64,000 nucleotides of DNA from contig NZ_MSJP01000019.1 in assembly GCF_014596525.1 (NCBI RefSeq), positions 44,513 to 108,512 on the forward strand, read 5' to 3'. Shown here one piece after another: positions 43,261 to 52,013 of the stretch. Numbering within the stretch: position 1 is the stretch's first letter; every line of letters begins with the position of its first letter. The notes beneath the pieces were generated by a model. It worked only from the letters and a program-made list of their open reading frames with translations, ran no database searches and was not told the origin of the DNA. A program made the position numbers and the translations under genes. The stretch comes from Streptomyces sp. CBMA291. GTDB lineage: Bacteria > Actinomycetota > Actinomycetes > Streptomycetales > Streptomycetaceae.

Positions 43261-44765
43261 GTCAGGTCCGGGGAGCCCGGAGCGCCGAACCAGCGGCGCA
43301 GAGCGGTGGTGAGACCGGGCGTGTCCGCGCCCGCCCAGGCCACGTACCCGTCCGGCCGGACCAGCAGCGCGGCCGCGCCCCCGAAGGCGTTCGCCTCGCG
43401 CGGGATGCCGGTGACGGTGTCCACCCGGTCCTTCCACCGGTCCGCCGTCGCGCGCAGCACGGCGTCTCCGGTCAGGTCGAGCAGCAGGCCTTGCGCGGAG
43501 TGCAGCAGCTCGGGGGTGCGCACCGGTCCGGCCGGGGTCTCCAGCTCGCGCGGCGGCAGCCGTCGTCCGGTGAGCCGGTGCTCGGTGAGCCAGGGACCGG
43601 CGGCGCCCGCGCCGGGGCCGTACCGGACGTCGAGGTGGCTGACCGAGCCCGCCAGGTGCCGTTTCACCTCGTCGTACTCGATCAGCTCCGCGAACAGGTC
43701 CCGGAACGGCTGCGATTCGGGGCCGCCCAGGAAGACGGTGCCCTGGGCGCGGGTGTTGGACAGCAGCCGCCCGCCCACCGCGTGCCGCTCCTCGTGGTAG
43801 GTGTCGAGCAGGCCTTCCGGGGCGTGCCCCCGGATCGTCGCGGCCAGCTTCCAGCCGAGGTTGACCGCGTCCTGCACGCCGGTGCTGAGGCCCTGTCCAC
43901 CGGCCGGGAGATGGACGTGCGCCGCGTCCCCGGCGAGCAGCACCCGGCCGCGGCGGTACGCGGTGGCCTGCCGGGTGGCATCGGTGAAGGAGCTGACCCA
44001 GGCGGCGCCGCCGCCCGAGATGTCCTCTCCGGTCAGCCGCTGCCAGGCGGCGGCGACCTCGGCGAACTCCGGGTTCTCGCTGCGGTCGGCCGGTGGGGTG
44101 CCGTCCTCGCAGACGATGACGCGGTCCACGCCCTCGGCCAGGGGCGCGGCCATCACCATGCCGCCGGGCAGCCGCTCGCCCAGCGGACGCGGTTCGACCG
44201 CGCAGCCGACCACGTCGGCGAGGTACATGCCCCGGGTGGCGGAGATGCCGGGGAAGTCGAAGCCGCCGGCCTCGCGCACGGCGCTGCGGCCCCCGTCGGC
44301 GCCCACCAGATAGCGCCCGCGCAGCCGGTGCCGGACGCCGTCCGGGTCCGTCAGGATGGCGACGACGCCGTCGTCGTCCTGTTCCAGGGCGTGGAATTCG
44401 AGCCCTCGGCGGATGTCGGCGCCCAGTTCCCCGGCCCACTCCTCCAGGACCGCCTCGGTCGTGGACTGCGGTATGCCCCGGGCCCCGAAGTGGGCGTCCT
44501 CCAGGACGGTGTAGTCGAACACCACTCCGCCGAAGTGGCCCATCGGGCTGGTCTCCAGCCCTCCGAAGCGGGGTACGAGACCCCGCTGGTCGAACGACTC
44601 CAGGGCGCGGGCCGTGAAACCGAGGCCGCGGGACTGGCCGGTGGGCCGTTCCAGGGCTTCGGCGACGACGACGCCCACCCCTCCCAGCCGCAGTTCCCCC
44701 GCCAGCATGAGCCCGGTGGGCCCGGCGCCGATGACGATGACGTCCGCGTCGATCTGCGCGTCCAT
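43257..44765 (-). CDS. PgaE-type FAD-dependent monooxygenase
   Basis: A 502-residue class A flavoprotein hydroxylase: GAGPTGLMLAGELRLGG (FAD), GADGGRSAVR, and GDAAHVHLPAGGQGLSTGVQDAVNLGWKLA. HFGGVVFDYTVLEDAHFGARGIPQ is the PgaE/JadH-type substrate-domain signature, and it is clearly paralogous to the gene at 32326. Likely hydroxylates or oxidises the angucyclinone core. ATG 44765 has an AGGAAAGGAA site. In the same operon as the aromatase and minimal PKS. Confidence 0.93.
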   Translation of the reverse strand: MDAQIDADVIVIGAGPTGLMLAGELRLGGVGVVVAEALERPTGQSRGLGFTARALESFDQRGLVPRFGGLETSPMGHFGGVVFDYTVLEDAHFGARGIPQSTTEAVLEEWAGELGADIRRGLEFHALEQDDDGVVAILTDPDGVRHRLRGRYLVGADGGRSAVREAGGFDFPGISATRGMYLADVVGCAVEPRPLGERLPGGMVMAAPLAEGVDRVIVCEDGTPPADRSENPEFAEVAAAWQRLTGEDISGGGAAWVSSFTDATRQATAYRRGRVLLAGDAAHVHLPAGGQGLSTGVQDAVNLGWKLAATIRGHAPEGLLDTYHEERHAVGGRLLSNTRAQGTVFLGGPESQPFRDLFAELIEYDEVKRHLAGSVSHLDVRYGPGAGAAGPWLTEHRLTGRRLPPRELETPAGPVRTPELLHSAQGLLLDLTGDAVLRATADRWKDRVDTVTGIPREANAFGGAAALLVRPDGYVAWAGADTPGLTTALRRWFGAPGSPDLT

Positions 44766-44818
44766 GAGATTCCTTTCCTCGTGCGCGTCAGGGGGCACAG
44801 GGTGGGTGCGTGGATGGG

Positions 44819-46567
44819 CTAGGAAGTTCGCCGGGAAGTGTCGGGCGCCGTCGGCGTGGCGGTGCGGGACCCGGTCCGTGGGGTGGCGGTCGGCGTGCCG
44901 AACCAGCGGCGGAACGCCTCGGTCAGCCCCTCGGCCCGCGCCCCCGCCCAGGCGACGTACCCGTCCGGCCTGACCAGCAGGGCTTCGGTGCCGAGCAGTT
45001 CCTCGTCCTGTCCGGTGCGGGGCCGGGCTTCGACGACGGTGATCCGGCCCGTACCGGCCCAGGGCGCGGCGGTCTCCCGCAGCGCCCCGGCGCCGTCCGC
45101 GCCGAGGAGCAGGAGCACGCCCCGGCCGGAGCGGAGCAGTTCGGTGGTGCGCGGGGTGCCGCGGTTTGACGCCGGTCGGGCGGGACCCGCGCCGGTCCCG
45201 ATCCCGGTCCCGGCATCCGCGTACGCGTCGGCACCAGCACCAGCACCAGCACCCGTATCCGTATCCACACCCGCTTCCGTGCCGGTGAGGGCCGCGTCCG
45301 GCAGGCGTCGGCCGAGCAGGGGATGGCGGCCTTCGGCGGTGTCGTACCGGATGCCGACTCCGCTGATCGCACCGGCCAGCGACCCCCTCACCTCCTCCAG
45401 GGACATCAGCTCCCCCAGCAGGGCGCGGGCCGGTTCCACCTCGGGGCCGCCGAGGAGCAGGTACGTCTGGGCCCGGATGTTCGCCAGGGTCCGGCGGCCC
45501 ACCGCGTGGCGCTCCCGGTGGTAGGTGTCGAGCAGGTCCTCGCCGACGCCGCCGCGTACCACCGCGGCCAGCTTCCACCCGAGGTTGAAGGCATCCTGCA
45601 CTCCGAGGTTGAGGGCCTGGCCCCCGCTGGGCATCTGCCGGTGGGCCGCGTCGCCCGCGAAGAGCACCCGGCCGTGCCGGTAACGGGCCAGTTGACGATC
45701 GGTGTCGCCGAAGGCGTTGACCCACAGCGGGGTGCCGTGGGAGATGTCCTCGCCGGTGACCCGCCGCCACGCCCGCGCCACCTCGGCGAAGTCCGGCGCG
45801 CCACCGTCACGGGGAACGGCCCGGCGGCCGAACTCGTGCACCATCACCCGGGTCGTCCCGTTCCGGGTGGCGGCGATCGCAAGGCCCCGTTCCAGCCGCT
45901 GGAAGCGCCGGTCGGCGATCCGGACTCCGGTCACGTCGGCGCGCAGCAGTTCGCGTCCGGCGTCCCTGCCGGGGAACGCGGCCCCGGTCAGGCGCCGTAC
46001 GGTGCTCTCCTCGCCGTCGCAGGCGACCAGGTAGGAGGCGCGCAGGAGCAGCGGCTCCCCACCGGGTCCCTCGGCCCGGACGGCGACCCCGTCCGCGTGC
46101 GTCTCCAGGGAGAGCAGCCGGTGCCGCCGCCGCAGATCGGCGCCGAGGGCGGCGGCCCGTTCCCCGAGCAGTTCCTCGGTCCGGGTCTGGGAGACCTTCC
46201 ACTGCCCGGGGTACGGGCCGCCGAGCGGTCCGGGCGGAGTCAGGTCCATGGGCAGCCCGCCGAAGTGGCCGCGTGTTTCCCGGGGCGGCCCGTCCAGCGC
46301 GGCCAGCAGGCCGCGGGAGTCCAGGATCTCCATCGTGCGGGCGTGCAGGGTGGAGGCGCGCGACTCGGCGGTGGGTCCGGAACGCTCGTCGACCACGGTC
46401 GTCCGGGCGCCGCCCAGACACAGCTCGGCGGCGAGCATCAGCCCGGTCGGCCCCGCACCGACGACCACGACATCCGTGACATCCGTGACGTCCGTGGCGT
46501 CCATGGCGTCCATGGCGTCCGTGACATCTGTGACGTCCGTGGCCGGTGTCATGCTGCCCGGGGTCAT
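44819..46567 (-). CDS. FAD-dependent monooxygenase with low-complexity insertions
   Basis: A 582-residue flavoprotein hydroxylase. The FAD motif VVVVGAGPTGLMLAAEL begins unusually late (about residue 33) because the N-terminus holds repeated Asp-Val-Thr-Asp and Asp-Ala-Met units coded by near-perfect 9-base DNA repeats. Other landmarks: HFGGLPMDL, ACDGEESTVRRL, GDAAHRQMPSGGQALNLGVQDAFNLGWKLA. A second Gly/Ala/Asp/Thr-rich insertion lies near residues 420-455. It may be the oxygenase that opens or modifies a ring (JadF-like position in the operon), but this is positional inference. ATG 46567 overlaps the aromatase stop (ATGA). Confidence 0.9.
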   Translation of the reverse strand: MTPGSMTPATDVTDVTDAMDAMDATDVTDVTDVVVVGAGPTGLMLAAELCLGGARTTVVDERSGPTAESRASTLHARTMEILDSRGLLAALDGPPRETRGHFGGLPMDLTPPGPLGGPYPGQWKVSQTRTEELLGERAAALGADLRRRHRLLSLETHADGVAVRAEGPGGEPLLLRASYLVACDGEESTVRRLTGAAFPGRDAGRELLRADVTGVRIADRRFQRLERGLAIAATRNGTTRVMVHEFGRRAVPRDGGAPDFAEVARAWRRVTGEDISHGTPLWVNAFGDTDRQLARYRHGRVLFAGDAAHRQMPSGGQALNLGVQDAFNLGWKLAAVVRGGVGEDLLDTYHRERHAVGRRTLANIRAQTYLLLGGPEVEPARALLGELMSLEEVRGSLAGAISGVGIRYDTAEGRHPLLGRRLPDAALTGTEAGVDTDTGAGAGAGADAYADAGTGIGTGAGPARPASNRGTPRTTELLRSGRGVLLLLGADGAGALRETAAPWAGTGRITVVEARPRTGQDEELLGTEALLVRPDGYVAWAGARAEGLTEAFRRWFGTPTATPRTGSRTATPTAPDTSRRTS

Positions 46568-47505
46568 GGCCTGCGCCGGTTTTCCGCGAAGGCTTTGGCG
46601 TGGTGGAGGGTGGCGAGGCTGTTGGTGGAGAGGGCGGTGTGGAGGTAGGTGCGGGCGTCGTGGGTGGTGGTGTGGGGGCCGAGGACGGTGGCGATGTTGT
46701 GGGGGTTGAGGGTGATGGTGTGGTGGGAGGTGGCGGTCAGACCTTGGGGGGTGGGGTGGAAGGTCCAGCGGCCGGTGTGATGGGTCATGAGGGCGGGCAG
46801 GGTGGTTTGTTTGTAGATGATGGTGTGGTGGGGGAAGGTGATGCGGTGGGAGCTGGTGGTGTGGGTGGTGCCGTCTTTGGCTTGGGTGTCCATGCGCAGG
46901 GTTTGCAGTCCGGGGCTGGTTTCGGTGAGGTGGACGGTGGCGACGTGGGGAAGTCGTTGGGGCCACAGGTGGGCGTCGTGGACGAAGTCGTAGGCGTCCT
47001 TGGCGGATCCGTCGATCAGGACGCTGTCCTCGAAGGAGAACGTCAGCTCCCGTGCGGCGTGCGCCGCTTCCACGTTCTCCTTCAACGCGGCGAGTTCCTT
47101 ACGGCTGTTGGTGTCCACCGCCCGGTCGATCCAGACGAGGTCGTGCGGGTCGTCGCCGACCGCCCGATAGTCGTGCCGCAGTCGGACCCGTGACTCCCGC
47201 GCCCCCAGCGGCTCGATGATCCAGGTGCCGCCCATCGCGGCCACCGGAGGCGTGGTGACCTCCTGGCGGAAGGTGATGCGCAGCGCCTCGGGGTCGAGTT
47301 CGCGCCACGACGTCCAGTTCTTGGGCTCGCCGTTGGCCGTCGCCCAGATCCGTATCCGCTCCCACGTCCCGTCGCCCTCCACGCGGTCCGCGTGAAGCGT
47401 GGGGGGAAAGATCAACGGCCAGTTGCCGACCTCCGCGAGCAGCCGGTACACCTCCGGTGCCGGTGCGGTGATCGTGATCTCGTGCTCAACCTCACGGGTC
47501 GTCAT
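46564..47505 (-). CDS. Didomain aromatase/cyclase
   Basis: A 313-residue two-domain SRPBCC protein. Domain 1 (1-150) has VEHEITITAPAPEVYRLLAEVGNWPLIFPPTLHAD, and domain 2 (160-310) starts FEDSVLIDGSAKDAYDFVHDAHLWPQRLPH. Didomain enzymes of this class aromatise the first ring after C-9 ketoreduction (JadD-type). The C-terminal half uses a distinctly different codon set, with many CAC and ACC codons, suggesting a mosaic origin. ATG 47505; next gene in the operon is coupled by ATGA. Confidence 0.92.
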   Translation of the reverse strand: MTTREVEHEITITAPAPEVYRLLAEVGNWPLIFPPTLHADRVEGDGTWERIRIWATANGEPKNWTSWRELDPEALRITFRQEVTTPPVAAMGGTWIIEPLGARESRVRLRHDYRAVGDDPHDLVWIDRAVDTNSRKELAALKENVEAAHAARELTFSFEDSVLIDGSAKDAYDFVHDAHLWPQRLPHVATVHLTETSPGLQTLRMDTQAKDGTTHTTSSHRITFPHHTIIYKQTTLPALMTHHTGRWTFHPTPQGLTATSHHTITLNPHNIATVLGPHTTTHDARTYLHTALSTNSLATLHHAKAFAENRRRP

Positions 47506-47600
47506 GACGGCTCTCGTCTCCAGGGTGGGTGCGGGTGGGGAGCGGGCGCGGTCCGGTGCGCGTGCACCGGACGGGAAGCCGCCCGCGGGTGCGGCGCCGT

Positions 47601-48386
47601 TCAGAAGTTGCCGAGTCCGCCGCAGACGTTGATGGCCTGCGCGGTGACCGAGGCGGCCGTGTCGGAGGCCAGATAGGCGACCATCCCGGCGACCTCGCCG
47701 GGCGTGGAGTACCGGCCGAGGGGGATCTTCGCCTGGAACTTGCGCAGGATCGCCTCCTCGGTGGTGTCGTACGCGGCGGCGTAACCGGCCCGCACCCGTT
47801 CGGCCATCGGCGTCTCGACGTAACCGGGGCAGACGGCGTTCACGGTGATGCCGGACGGGGCCAGCTCATTGCCGAGGGCCTTGGTGAAGCCGACGACGCC
47901 ATGCTTCGAGGCGGAGTAGGGGGCACCCAGCACGACGCCCTGCTTGCCCGCCGTGGAGGCGATGTTGATGATGCGACCGCGGCTCTTGCGGCGCATGCCA
48001 CCCGCGTTGAGCACTTCCCTGGTCATACGGAAGACGCTGGTGAGGTTGGTCTCCAGGACATCGGCCCACAGCTCGTCCTCGATGTCGGCGGTGACCCCGC
48101 CTCCGGACCGGCCCGCGTTGTTGACCAGCACGTCGACGTCGCCGAACCGGTCGACGGCCGCCCGGACGAAGGCGGTGGCCGAGCCCTGGTCCCGTACGTC
48201 GAGGACGGTGCCGTCGACCTCCAGGCCCTCGTCCCGGAGCTGCTTCACGGTCTCGGCGACGGTCTCGGCACTGCGCGCGCCGATGAAGACGCGGTGGCCG
48301 TCGGCGGCCAGCGCACGGGCGGCGGCCAGTCCGATGCCGCTCGTGGCACCCGTCACGAGTGCGACGCGCTTCTCCTGCACAGACAT
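47601..48386 (-). CDS. Type II PKS ketoreductase (ActIII-type SDR)
   Basis: A 261-residue NADPH-dependent ketoreductase that reduces the C-9 ketone of the nascent polyketide. TGATSGIG at 12-19, N114, S144, Y157 and K161 form the catalytic tetrad at the ActIII numbering. The stereo-relevant motif reads SGG (residues 94-96), where ActIII has PGG. ATG 48386 with a GGAAAGGAAG site. It sits between the aromatase and the ACP. Confidence 0.95.
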   Translation of the reverse strand: MSVQEKRVALVTGATSGIGLAAARALAADGHRVFIGARSAETVAETVKQLRDEGLEVDGTVLDVRDQGSATAFVRAAVDRFGDVDVLVNNAGRSGGGVTADIEDELWADVLETNLTSVFRMTREVLNAGGMRRKSRGRIINIASTAGKQGVVLGAPYSASKHGVVGFTKALGNELAPSGITVNAVCPGYVETPMAERVRAGYAAAYDTTEEAILRKFQAKIPLGRYSTPGEVAGMVAYLASDTAASVTAQAINVCGGLGNF

Positions 48387-48591
48387 GTTCTTCCTTTCCG
48401 GAGGTCCGGAGTTCCGGTGACGGCGGACGGAGGACGGCGGGCGGAGCCGGCGGGGCCGGGACTCCCTCTGCCGTCGGGCCGCCGGAGCGGGACGGTACGG
48501 GCGGTTCGTTCGTTCGGGGCACCGGCACGGCGGGCCGCGCGGGCGCGGGGCGGGTCCGCGCGGAGGGCGTCACCCCGGCGTGGCGGCGCGG

Positions 48592-48864
48592 TCAGGCGGC
48601 GCGGTGGGCGCCCATGACCGCCTGGTTGACGACGGCGATGAGGGCGCGCGGCGTGTCGGCCTCGGACAGCAGCTCCTCGTCGAGGGCGACGCGGTACTCG
48701 CTCTCGATGCGGCTGCCGGTCTCCAGGAGGGCCAGCGACTCGTAGCCCAGGGCCTCGAACCGCACGTCGAGGATGTCGCCGTGCAGGTCGACCCCCTCGT
48801 CCGCGCCCGCGGCCTCCAGCAGGATGCGGCGCAGGTCGTCCAGGGTGAATTCGGCAGTGGACAC
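48592..48864 (-). CDS. Acyl carrier protein
   Basis: A 90-residue ACP with the phosphopantetheine serine S43 in the LGYESLALLE motif. GTG 48864 has a GGAAGGAA ribosome site that directly follows an 8-fold pentanucleotide repeat in the leader. It carries the growing chain for KS-alpha/KS-beta and is presumably activated by the PPTase at 38870. Confidence 0.95.
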   Translation of the reverse strand: MSTAEFTLDDLRRILLEAAGADEGVDLHGDILDVRFEALGYESLALLETGSRIESEYRVALDEELLSEADTPRALIAVVNQAVMGAHRAA

Positions 48865-48876
48865 AGGGATTCCTTC

Positions 48877-48916
48877 CGGTTCGGTTCGGTTCGGTTCGGT
48901 TCGGTTCGGTTCGGTT
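48877..48916. repeat. Eight perfect copies of CGGTT between the KS-beta and ACP genes
   Basis: A 40-base perfect pentanucleotide microsatellite just before the ACP ribosome site (transcribed as AACCG repeats). Slippage would change the spacing between the KS-beta stop and the ACP start without altering either protein. Confidence 0.95.
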
Positions 48917-48936
48917 CGGCGGGAGTCGGACAGGTC

Positions 48937-50217
48937 TCAGGGGGCCTCGTCGGCGAGGCGTGCGGCGGAGGCGGTCCGGCCGGTGCCCTGGGCCTTCGCG
49001 TCGGCTCCGACGGCACGCACGACGGCCGCGGAGTTGAAGCCTCCGTAGCCGCGTGCCAGGACCAGTGCCGTACGGATCCGGGCCGCCCGGGGCGCCGAGG
49101 TCACCAGGTCGAGGCCGTACGACTGCTCGGCGGCGACGTTGACCGTCGGAGGGATCGCGCCCTCCTCGATGGCCAGCAGCGCCGTGGCGACGTCGAGGGG
49201 CGCCGCTCCCGAGTAGAGCCGTCCGGTCATCGTCTTCGGCGCGGTCACGGGCACTCCCCCGGGACCGAAGACCGCGCTGAGCGCCTCCGCTTCCGCCCGG
49301 TCCAGTTCCGGCACCCCGGCCGCGTCCGCGAAGACCACGTCGACGTCGGCGGCGGCCACGCCCGCGTCCGCCAGGGCCAGTTCGACCGCCCGGCGCAGTC
49401 CGGGCTCCCGCCCGCTGCCCGGCCTGGGGTCGAAGGTGGCGCCGTAGCCGGCGATCTCGCCGTAGACCCGTGCCCCCCGCGACCGGGCCGACTCGGCCGA
49501 CTCCATGATCAGGACGGCGCCGCCCTCTCCCGGCACGTGGCCGGACGCGTCGGCGTCGAAGGGCAGATAGGCACGGGACGGCTCGTCGCTGGTGCTGAGC
49601 CGCCCGGACGCCTGCTGGGCCACCCAGCCCCAGGGGCAGATCGACGCGTCGACCGCCCCGGAGACGATCACCGGAGTGCCCTTGCGGATGAGCCGGCGGC
49701 CGTGCGCGATCGCGTCGAGGCCGCCCGCCTGGTCGCTGACGGTGACGCCGCTGGGGCCCTTCATGCCGTTGCGGATCGAGATCTGGCCGCTGTTGACCGC
49801 GTAGAACCATGCGAACGACTGGTACGCGGAGACATGCTGGCTGCCCTGGCTCCACAGCTTGCGCAGCTCGTTCTGGCCGAACTCGAAGCCGCCCGAGGAA
49901 CTGGCCATGACCACGCCCATGTCGTAGGCGGGTACGTCCTTGGGGTCGATGCCCGCGTCCGCCAGCGCCCAGTCGGCCGCGACCAGCGCCATCCGGGTCA
50001 TCCGGTCGGTCTGCGGGATCAGCCGGCTCGGCAGGTGGTCCTCGGCGACGAAGCCGGGCACCTCCCCCGCCAGCGTCGAGGGGTAGGGCGACGGGTCGAA
50101 CCGGGTGACGCGGCCGATCGCGTTCTTCCCGCTGTGCGTCGCCGACCAGAACTCCCGGGTGCCCAGGCCGTTGGGGGCGACGACGCCCAGACCGGTCACG
50201 ACGACGGAGACGGTCAT
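48937..50217 (-). CDS. KS-beta / chain-length factor
   Basis: A 426-residue partner of KS-alpha in the minimal PKS. The active-site cysteine is replaced by glutamine (Q163 in VSDQAGG), the diagnostic feature of KS-beta. The gatekeeping segment that determines chain length is present but cannot be read with confidence without alignment. ATG 50217 overlaps the KS-alpha stop (ATGA), giving the usual translational coupling. Confidence 0.96.
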   Translation of the reverse strand: MTVSVVVTGLGVVAPNGLGTREFWSATHSGKNAIGRVTRFDPSPYPSTLAGEVPGFVAEDHLPSRLIPQTDRMTRMALVAADWALADAGIDPKDVPAYDMGVVMASSSGGFEFGQNELRKLWSQGSQHVSAYQSFAWFYAVNSGQISIRNGMKGPSGVTVSDQAGGLDAIAHGRRLIRKGTPVIVSGAVDASICPWGWVAQQASGRLSTSDEPSRAYLPFDADASGHVPGEGGAVLIMESAESARSRGARVYGEIAGYGATFDPRPGSGREPGLRRAVELALADAGVAAADVDVVFADAAGVPELDRAEAEALSAVFGPGGVPVTAPKTMTGRLYSGAAPLDVATALLAIEEGAIPPTVNVAAEQSYGLDLVTSAPRAARIRTALVLARGYGGFNSAAVVRAVGADAKAQGTGRTASAARLADEAP

Positions 50218-51485
50218 GCCGCGCTCCTCTCGGGACGCGCCAGCACCATGGCGCTCTGGAATCCGCCGAATCCGCTGCCCACGGTCAGGACGGTGTCGAC
50301 GAGCTGCTCCCGCGCCAGCAGCGGCACGTAGTCGAGGTCGCACTCCGGGTCCGGGGTGTGCAGGTTGGCCGTGGGCGGCACGACGTGGTGCTCCATGGCG
50401 AGGGCGGAGGCCGCGATCTCGATCGAACCGATGGCTCCCAGCGAGTGGCCGACCATCGACTTGATGGAGCTGACCGGAGTCCGGTACGCGTGGTCCCCGA
50501 GGCTCCTCTTGAAGGCCGCTGTCTCGTGCCGGTCGTTCTGCTTGGTGCCGGAACCGTGCGCGTTGACGTAGTCGATCTCGTCGGGGTTCATCCGGGCCTC
50601 GGCCAGTGCCGTCCCGATGGCCTCCGCCATCTCCGCCCCGTCCGGGCGCAGTCCCGTCATGTGGTACGCGTTGGAGCGGGTGGCGTAGCCGGCGATCTCG
50701 GCGTAGACGTGCGCGCCGCGTTTCCTGGCGCTCTCCCTCTCCTCCAGGACGAACACGGCGGCCCCCTCGCCCAGGACGAAGCCGTTGCGGGTGCCGTCGA
50801 AGGGACGGGAGGCGCGCCCGGGTTCGTCGTGCCGGGGGGTGGTGGCCTTGATGGCGTCGAAGCAGGCCATGGTGATCGGGGATATCGGGGCGTCGGAGGA
50901 ACCGGCGACCATGACGTCGGCGGTGCCCTCACGGATCAGCTCGACGGCGTGGCCGACGGAGTCGATGCCGGAGGTGCAGCCGGTGGAGACCACGGTGGCG
51001 GGTCCCTGCGCGCCGACCTCCCAGGCGACCTCGGCCGCGAACGAGCTGGGGACCAGATAGTTGTAGAGGTGCGGGACGGCGTAGGCGTGGTCGACCAGAT
51101 GCAGCCGGCCGCTGTCGCTGACGACCTTGTACTCCTCGTCCAGGCCCATGGTGGCGCCGACGGCGCTGCCTATGGTGACGCCCACGCGGTAGGGGTCGTA
51201 CGCCTCCACGTCGATGCCGCTGTCCGCGACCGCGCCGCGCGCCGCGACCACCGCGAACTGCGCGGCGCGGTCCATGCGGCGGATCTCCTGCGGGGTGAGG
51301 CCATGGGCTTCGGGATCGAAATCGATCTCGGCGGCGACCCGGGAGCGGAAAGGCGTGGCGTCGAAGAAGGTGATCTCACGGGTGGCGGTACGGCCCTGGC
51401 TCAGCAGCTCCCAGAACCGGTCCCGTCCGATACCGCCGGGAGCCAATACCTCGATGCCGGTGATGACGACTCGTCGGCCACTCAC
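50214..51485 (-). CDS. KS-alpha ketosynthase of the minimal type II PKS
   Basis: A 423-residue condensing enzyme with catalytic C170 (STGCTSG), H310 ([12 protein letters not shown]) and H347 (MVGHSLGA). It iteratively condenses malonyl units into an octaketide- or decaketide-length chain with KS-beta. GTG 51485 overlaps the stop of the cyclase gene (GTGA). Confidence 0.97.
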   Translation of the reverse strand: MSGRRVVITGIEVLAPGGIGRDRFWELLSQGRTATREITFFDATPFRSRVAAEIDFDPEAHGLTPQEIRRMDRAAQFAVVAARGAVADSGIDVEAYDPYRVGVTIGSAVGATMGLDEEYKVVSDSGRLHLVDHAYAVPHLYNYLVPSSFAAEVAWEVGAQGPATVVSTGCTSGIDSVGHAVELIREGTADVMVAGSSDAPISPITMACFDAIKATTPRHDEPGRASRPFDGTRNGFVLGEGAAVFVLEERESARKRGAHVYAEIAGYATRSNAYHMTGLRPDGAEMAEAIGTALAEARMNPDEIDYVNAHGSGTKQNDRHETAAFKRSLGDHAYRTPVSSIKSMVGHSLGAIGSIEIAASALAMEHHVVPPTANLHTPDPECDLDYVPLLAREQLVDTVLTVGSGFGGFQSAMVLARPERSAA

Positions 51486-51811
51486 GCGGAAGCCTCCCAG
51501 TGGTAAAAGCGGGTGGCCATGGCATCGGCCGGAGATCGCCAGGTCTTCGGGTCGTACGCCTCGATGAACGGCTTGAGGTCGTCGCTGATCGCCACGAAGC
51601 GGGGGTCGGCCTTGGCCTGCTCGATCAGCTCGCCACCGTTGTCGGCGTCGAAGTCCTGGAGGTGGAAATAGAGGCCCTGGTACCGGAAGAGCTGGCGCCC
51701 CCGCGTTCCCATGCGGTGCGGCATTTCCGTCGCGTCGAACGCGCCGAAAAGCCGGGCGACGTCAATGCTCGACGCGGGGTCCATTCGAGCCACGATCAGC
51801 GTGCTGTGCAT
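51482..51811 (-). CDS. TcmI/JadI-type polyketide cyclase
   Basis: A 109-residue ferredoxin-like cyclase with [35 protein letters not shown] and LYFHLQDFD, typical of TcmI-family cyclases. In jadomycin-type clusters the homologue, JadI, sits directly upstream of KS-alpha and helps form the angular ring system. ATG 51811 follows GGGGAGA. It is the first gene after the direct-repeat operator region. Confidence 0.93.
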   Translation of the reverse strand: MHSTLIVARMDPASSIDVARLFGAFDATEMPHRMGTRGRQLFRYQGLYFHLQDFDADNGGELIEQAKADPRFVAISDDLKPFIEAYDPKTWRSPADAMATRFYHWEASA

Positions 51812-51919
51812 GGTTCTCCCCTCTATGGGGCTTCTTCGAAATGCATGAGGCATCCGCCGAAGCACCCAAGGAATTCAGAACAAGTATCCCGAGGGTCTCG
51901 CAAGGTTTCAACGACGACC

Positions 51920-51937
51920 GTGTCAGGACAGTGTCAG
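51920..51937 (-). promoter_or_regulatory. 11-base direct repeat upstream of the PKS operon (SARP/OmpR-type site)
   Basis: On the minus strand CTGACAC recurs at an exact 11-base period (CTGACACtgtcCTGACAC), one helical turn, about 109 bases before the TcmI-like start. This is the repeat geometry bound by SARP and OmpR-type regulators. The cluster encodes an OmpR-type regulator at 54558. Confidence 0.6.
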
Positions 51938-52013
51938 GTAATCGCAGAAGCGTCCGGAAGATGAAGGACCACGCAAAGGGCGGGCCGGAAGTCCCGGGAA
52001 TGCGGGGAGGGGG

